From Chloroflexota bacterium (GTDB lineage: Bacteria > Chloroflexota > Dehalococcoidia > Lucifugimonadales > JADFKI01): 8,642 bases of DNA. The stretch spans positions 1-8,642 of the forward strand of contig JADFKI010000157.1 in assembly GCA_022565015.1 (NCBI GenBank), written 5' to 3'. A model generated the notes under the pieces. It was not told where the DNA came from. It searched no databases and saw only the letters and a list, made by a program, of their open reading frames with translations. This document shows, in pieces, positions 6,070 through 8,642 of the stretch; positions within the stretch are counted from its first letter, which is position 1, and every line of letters begins with the position of its first letter. A program made the position numbers and the translations under genes.

Positions 6070-7624
6070 ATGCTCGCGTCCGCAGTGCCTTGATTACGCG
6101 GGGCAGCTCGGGCAACAGGTCGCTTGCGATCATGCCCGTGTCGCCGAGGTCGTCGCGGACGCGGTCTCCGGCGGCCCCATGAATGTAGACTCCCAGCGCG
6201 GCCGCGTCCTCCAGAGTCATCCCCTGTGACAGCAGCCCCGCGATCGTGCCGGCAAGAACGTCACCCGTGCCCGCCGAGGCGAGGCCGGGATTCGCGAAGG
6301 GACTCAGCATCGTGCCGCCGCCGGGCATTGCCACGACGGTGAAGGCGCCCTTCAGCACGGCTATCTTATTCCAGGATTTCGCGGAGGTGGTCGCGGTCTC
6401 GATGCGATCGGTCTGAATGACGCTCGTAGGACTGCCAGTCAGGCGCGACATCTCTCCGGGGTGCGGCGTAAGCACGGCTGGACCGTTGAATTTGGCCCAC
6501 CACTCGGGCGTCTTCGAAAGAATATTAAGGCCGTCGGCGTCGACTATCGTGGGCGGCAGCCGCTCGCCCGAGTAGAGAATGCTCTCGACGAACTGCACGG
6601 TGTCGGCCGCCAGTCCCAGGCCACAGCCGATCAGCAGGGCCTCGTAGCCGGGCGCGGCGTCCAGTATGACGCGGGCGGCAGCCGGGGAGACCACTCCGGG
6701 CGAGGACTCGGGTAGAGGCAGATACGTCGGCTCCGTGGCCCTGGCCGCGACCGCAGACTGCAGGCTTTCCGGAAGCGCGATAGTCACGAGTCCCGCCCCA
6801 GCGCGGGTCGCGGCGGCTCCCGCCAGGTAGGCGGCGCCGACGTAGTTGCGCGAGCCCGCGACTACGAGTGCGCTGCCGAAGCTGCCCTTGTGCGAGGCCG
6901 ACGGTCGCGACGGCAGCAGGCCGTTCGCCCAGGCATCGTCCATGAGTCTCAGGCCGACGTCGTCATCGAGGCCCGCGGGCAAGCCGATATCTTCGATCTC
7001 CAGCCGGCCGACGTAGTCCGCGCCCGGATACTGGAAATGCCCGACCTTCGGGTGGCCCAGGGTTACCGTCACGTCGGCCCTGGGGCATGCCGGGTCCACC
7101 TCGCCGGTGTCGGCGTTCAGGCCCGTCGGCAGGTCCACCGCGATCAGCTTTTGCCCGCTTTCGCCTTGTCGCGATGAATTTAAAGCCAAAAAAATCTCTC
7201 TTAGAATCCCCTCGAGGGGTCGCGTCGTGCCTGTTCCGAGCACCGAGTCCACGACGGCGTTGGCCTTTGCTAGGAGCTCCTTTAGCTTGACCAGCCCTCC
7301 GTCCTCAGAAGCGTTAACGATGTTGACCCCAAGCTTCTTGACCAGGTCCAGCTTGAGGTCCGGCGAGGGCCTGTCGCGACAGACGTATATCGTGACGCGG
7401 GCGCCCCAGGCATGCAGGTGCCGCGCGACGACCAGGCCGTCGCCGCCGTTGTTGCCCGGCCCGACGAGAATGAGTAACGGCGTTCCCACCAGGTATCCGA
7501 CGTGGTGTCGGACACGCTTGGCTATGGCGAGGCCTGCGTTCTCCATGAGCGTGTCCTTGGAGACGCCCGCCTCTTCGGAGCGGTCTTCGATGCGACGCAT
7601 CTGTTCTGAGGTTACGATTTTCAT
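6068..7624 (-). CDS. nnr: Bifunctional NAD(P)HX epimerase / ADP-dependent (S)-NAD(P)HX dehydratase
   Basis: This cytoplasmic metabolite-repair enzyme restores hydrated NADH/NADPH. The N-terminal YjeF_N domain epimerises R- and S-NAD(P)HX, and the C-terminal ribokinase-like domain dehydrates the S form using ADP. The 518 residues match the fused length. In the N-terminal half are QMRRIEDR (8-15), LMENAG (26-31), GPGNNGGDGLVVARHL (55-70), VVDSVLGTG with Asp127 (124-132) and AVDLPTGLNADTGEV (162-176). In the C-terminal half are HKGSFGSALVVAGS (245-258), the alanine/glycine-rich segment GAAYLAGAAATRAGAGLV, VDADGLNIL (361-369), LTPHPGEMSRL (385-395) and AGTGDVLAG with catalytic Asp455 (451-459). 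All key motifs are intact. The ATG at 7624 lacks a clear Shine-Dalgarno but fits the family's N-terminus. It is the first gene of an operon with ubiE. Confidence 0.97.
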   Translation of the reverse strand: MKIVTSEQMRRIEDRSEEAGVSKDTLMENAGLAIAKRVRHHVGYLVGTPLLILVGPGNNGGDGLVVARHLHAWGARVTIYVCRDRPSPDLKLDLVKKLGVNIVNASEDGGLVKLKELLAKANAVVDSVLGTGTTRPLEGILREIFLALNSSRQGESGQKLIAVDLPTGLNADTGEVDPACPRADVTVTLGHPKVGHFQYPGADYVGRLEIEDIGLPAGLDDDVGLRLMDDAWANGLLPSRPSASHKGSFGSALVVAGSRNYVGAAYLAGAAATRAGAGLVTIALPESLQSAVAARATEPTYLPLPESSPGVVSPAAARVILDAAPGYEALLIGCGLGLAADTVQFVESILYSGERLPPTIVDADGLNILSKTPEWWAKFNGPAVLTPHPGEMSRLTGSPTSVIQTDRIETATTSAKSWNKIAVLKGAFTVVAMPGGGTMLSPFANPGLASAGTGDVLAGTIAGLLSQGMTLEDAAALGVYIHGAAGDRVRDDLGDTGMIASDLLPELPRVIKALRTRA

Positions 7625-7663
7625 GTGGCTTGGGTCAGGAACCTTTTTCGGACGTATATAGGG

Positions 7664-7669
7664 ATTATA
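7664..7669 (-). promoter_or_regulatory. Probable -10 box for the nnr-ubiE operon
   Basis: A perfect minus-strand TATAAT sits about 40 bases before the nnr ATG, giving a start near 7657 and a leader of about 33 bases. The -35 is unclear: CCGACT at 17-base spacing matches poorly and TTGCCG matches better but at 20 bases. Position just upstream of the first gene of the operon supports it. Confidence 0.45.
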
Positions 7670-7779
7670 AATGAAGGAAGGAAATCAGTCGGCAACCTCT
7701 CACGATATTTTCTCGCCCGAACCGGAGCGCAATTTCGCTGGTCAGAGCGTTCGTGCCGAAAAATTCGAATCTCAAGAGG

Positions 7780-8642
7780 CTAAATCCTGCCGATCAGGGA
7801 CCTTAACAGCGCTCGCGTGCGCTCCACGGACGCCTGCTCGTTCGGGCCTACGGGGAACACCGAGGCCAGGAAGTCGGACGCGCCCAGGTCCGCGAAGGTG
7901 CGAATTCGGCTCTCGACCTCGGCCTCGCTTCCCACGATTGCCATGTGCGCAGGTCCGTCGACGCCTTCGATGTCCATCATGCTCCGGTAGCTCGCAATCT
8001 GGTCGTAGCGCCCGAACTCGGCTCCGGCCCTCTCCCTCCCATCCGCTATGTCGTCCGTCACCGCGACCGGCGCGGCCACGCAGATTCTGGGACTGGGACG
8101 ACCGGCATTCTTGGCTGCGGAGCTTATTCGGGGAAGTATGTGCGACTCCAACGTCTTTGGGCCAACCATCCACGTGATGGTCCCGTCTGCCAGCTCCCCG
8201 GCGATACGCAGCATTCGAGGGCCGAAGGCGGCAATCAGCGTAGGGAAGGGCTTCGCCTTCGGCACCCTGTGGGTCAGGCTCACACTGTAAAACTCGCCCT
8301 TGTATTCAGCCCTGCCGGTCGTGACGAGCGCGCTCAGAACAGTAAGGTACTCTCGCATCCTGAGGGCAGGCCGCTGGAAGGACAGGCCCATGCCGGTCTC
8401 GACGGCGCCCTTGTGGGAAACGCCAAGCCCCAGAGCCAGCCTGCCGTTCGTCGTGGCCTGGACCGTCAGGGCCTGCAGGGCCATGGTATGCGGATGCCTG
8501 GAGAATATCGGCACGACCGCCGGTCCCATCTCGATGCGGTCCGTTCGTTGTCCGGCCAGCGCGATCATCGTCAGGACGTCCATGAGGCCCGGCGCCTGGG
8601 CAAACCAGAAGCTATGGAAGCCGTCGCGCTCCGCGTCCACGA
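7780..8642 (-). CDS. Luciferase-like (LLM class) F420-dependent oxidoreductase, C-terminal part (5' end outside window)
   Basis: The frame is open to the right edge; the apparent GTG at 8640 is most likely an internal valine in an alpha-helix typical of the family (VDAERDGFHSFWFAQ), so about 20-30 N-terminal residues are missing. The fragment has the TIM-barrel landmarks of bacterial-luciferase-like enzymes. Counting the valine as residue 1, these are RTDRIEMGPAVVPIFSRHP (32-50), LQALTVQATTNGRLALGLGV (55-74), LRMREYLTVLSAL (93-105), Y.GEFYSV (113-120), GPRMLRIAGELADGTITWM (140-158) and a C-terminal IVGSEAEVESRIRTFADLGASDF (235-257). Members use reduced F420 or FMNH2; the GRLALGLGV pattern and overall shape favour the F420 group, but cofactor is inferred. 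Substrate is unknown. The gene ends 155 bases before nnr, which has its own likely promoter, so they are probably separate units. Confidence 0.92.
   Translation of the reverse strand, partial: VDAERDGFHSFWFAQAPGLMDVLTMIALAGQRTDRIEMGPAVVPIFSRHPHTMALQALTVQATTNGRLALGLGVSHKGAVETGMGLSFQRPALRMREYLTVLSALVTTGRAEYKGEFYSVSLTHRVPKAKPFPTLIAAFGPRMLRIAGELADGTITWMVGPKTLESHILPRISSAAKNAGRPSPRICVAAPVAVTDDIADGRERAGAEFGRYDQIASYRSMMDIEGVDGPAHMAIVGSEAEVESRIRTFADLGASDFLASVFPVGPNEQASVERTRALLRSLIGRI

Noticed and set aside
7671..8177. 168-codon plus-strand open frame rich in Arg, Pro and Ser opposite the oxidoreductase gene
   Set aside because: Low-complexity Arg/Pro composition typical of antisense reading through G+C-rich coding DNA; the minus-strand product is a clear luciferase-like enzyme.

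Overview
The window is a G+C-rich, gene-dense bacterial chromosomal segment with eight protein genes, two of them cut by the window edges. No RNA genes, insertion sequences, phage genes or CRISPR repeats were seen. The gene mix suggests a free-living bacterium with two types of lipobox-bearing envelope proteins, menaquinone/ubiquinone-type methylation, F420-type luciferase-like oxidoreductases and DUF4389 proteins. Chloroflexota (Dehalococcoidia/SAR202-like) fits best and Actinomycetota is a weaker alternative. This is inference from gene content and style only.

Layout. (1) 2-1368, plus strand: the C-terminal end of a DUF4389 membrane protein, whose stop codon overlaps the GTG start of an AlkA-type DNA-3-methyladenine glycosylase. 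(2) 1411-1442: a strong intrinsic terminator serving the next, convergent gene. (3) 1474-2706, minus strand: a predicted lipoprotein with about 28 collagen-like Gly-X-Y triplets joined to an amidohydrolase-2-like barrel that has lost most of its metal-binding residues. Its likely promoter lies at 2798-2827. (4) 2707-3039: divergent intergenic region. (5) 3040-3903, plus: an alpha/beta hydrolase. (6) 3904-4094: regulatory region with a near-consensus sigma70-type promoter for (7) 4095-5306, plus: an HtrA/DegP-like lipoprotein serine protease with one PDZ domain. (8) 5311-7624, minus: a two-gene operon, nnr (bifunctional NAD(P)HX repair enzyme) then ubiE/menG (quinone C-methyltransferase, TTG start). 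It converges on htrA with only four bases between the stop codons. (9) 7780-8642, minus: the C-terminal part of a luciferase-like F420-dependent oxidoreductase.

Most of these are housekeeping or repair functions: DNA alkylation repair, nicotinamide cofactor repair, envelope protein quality control and quinone synthesis. They do not form one pathway. The item that stands out is the collagen-repeat lipoprotein with a degenerate amidohydrolase domain, which looks like a surface-displayed non-catalytic (or differently catalytic) barrel on a collagen-like stalk. I found no sign of a multi-gene novel system.
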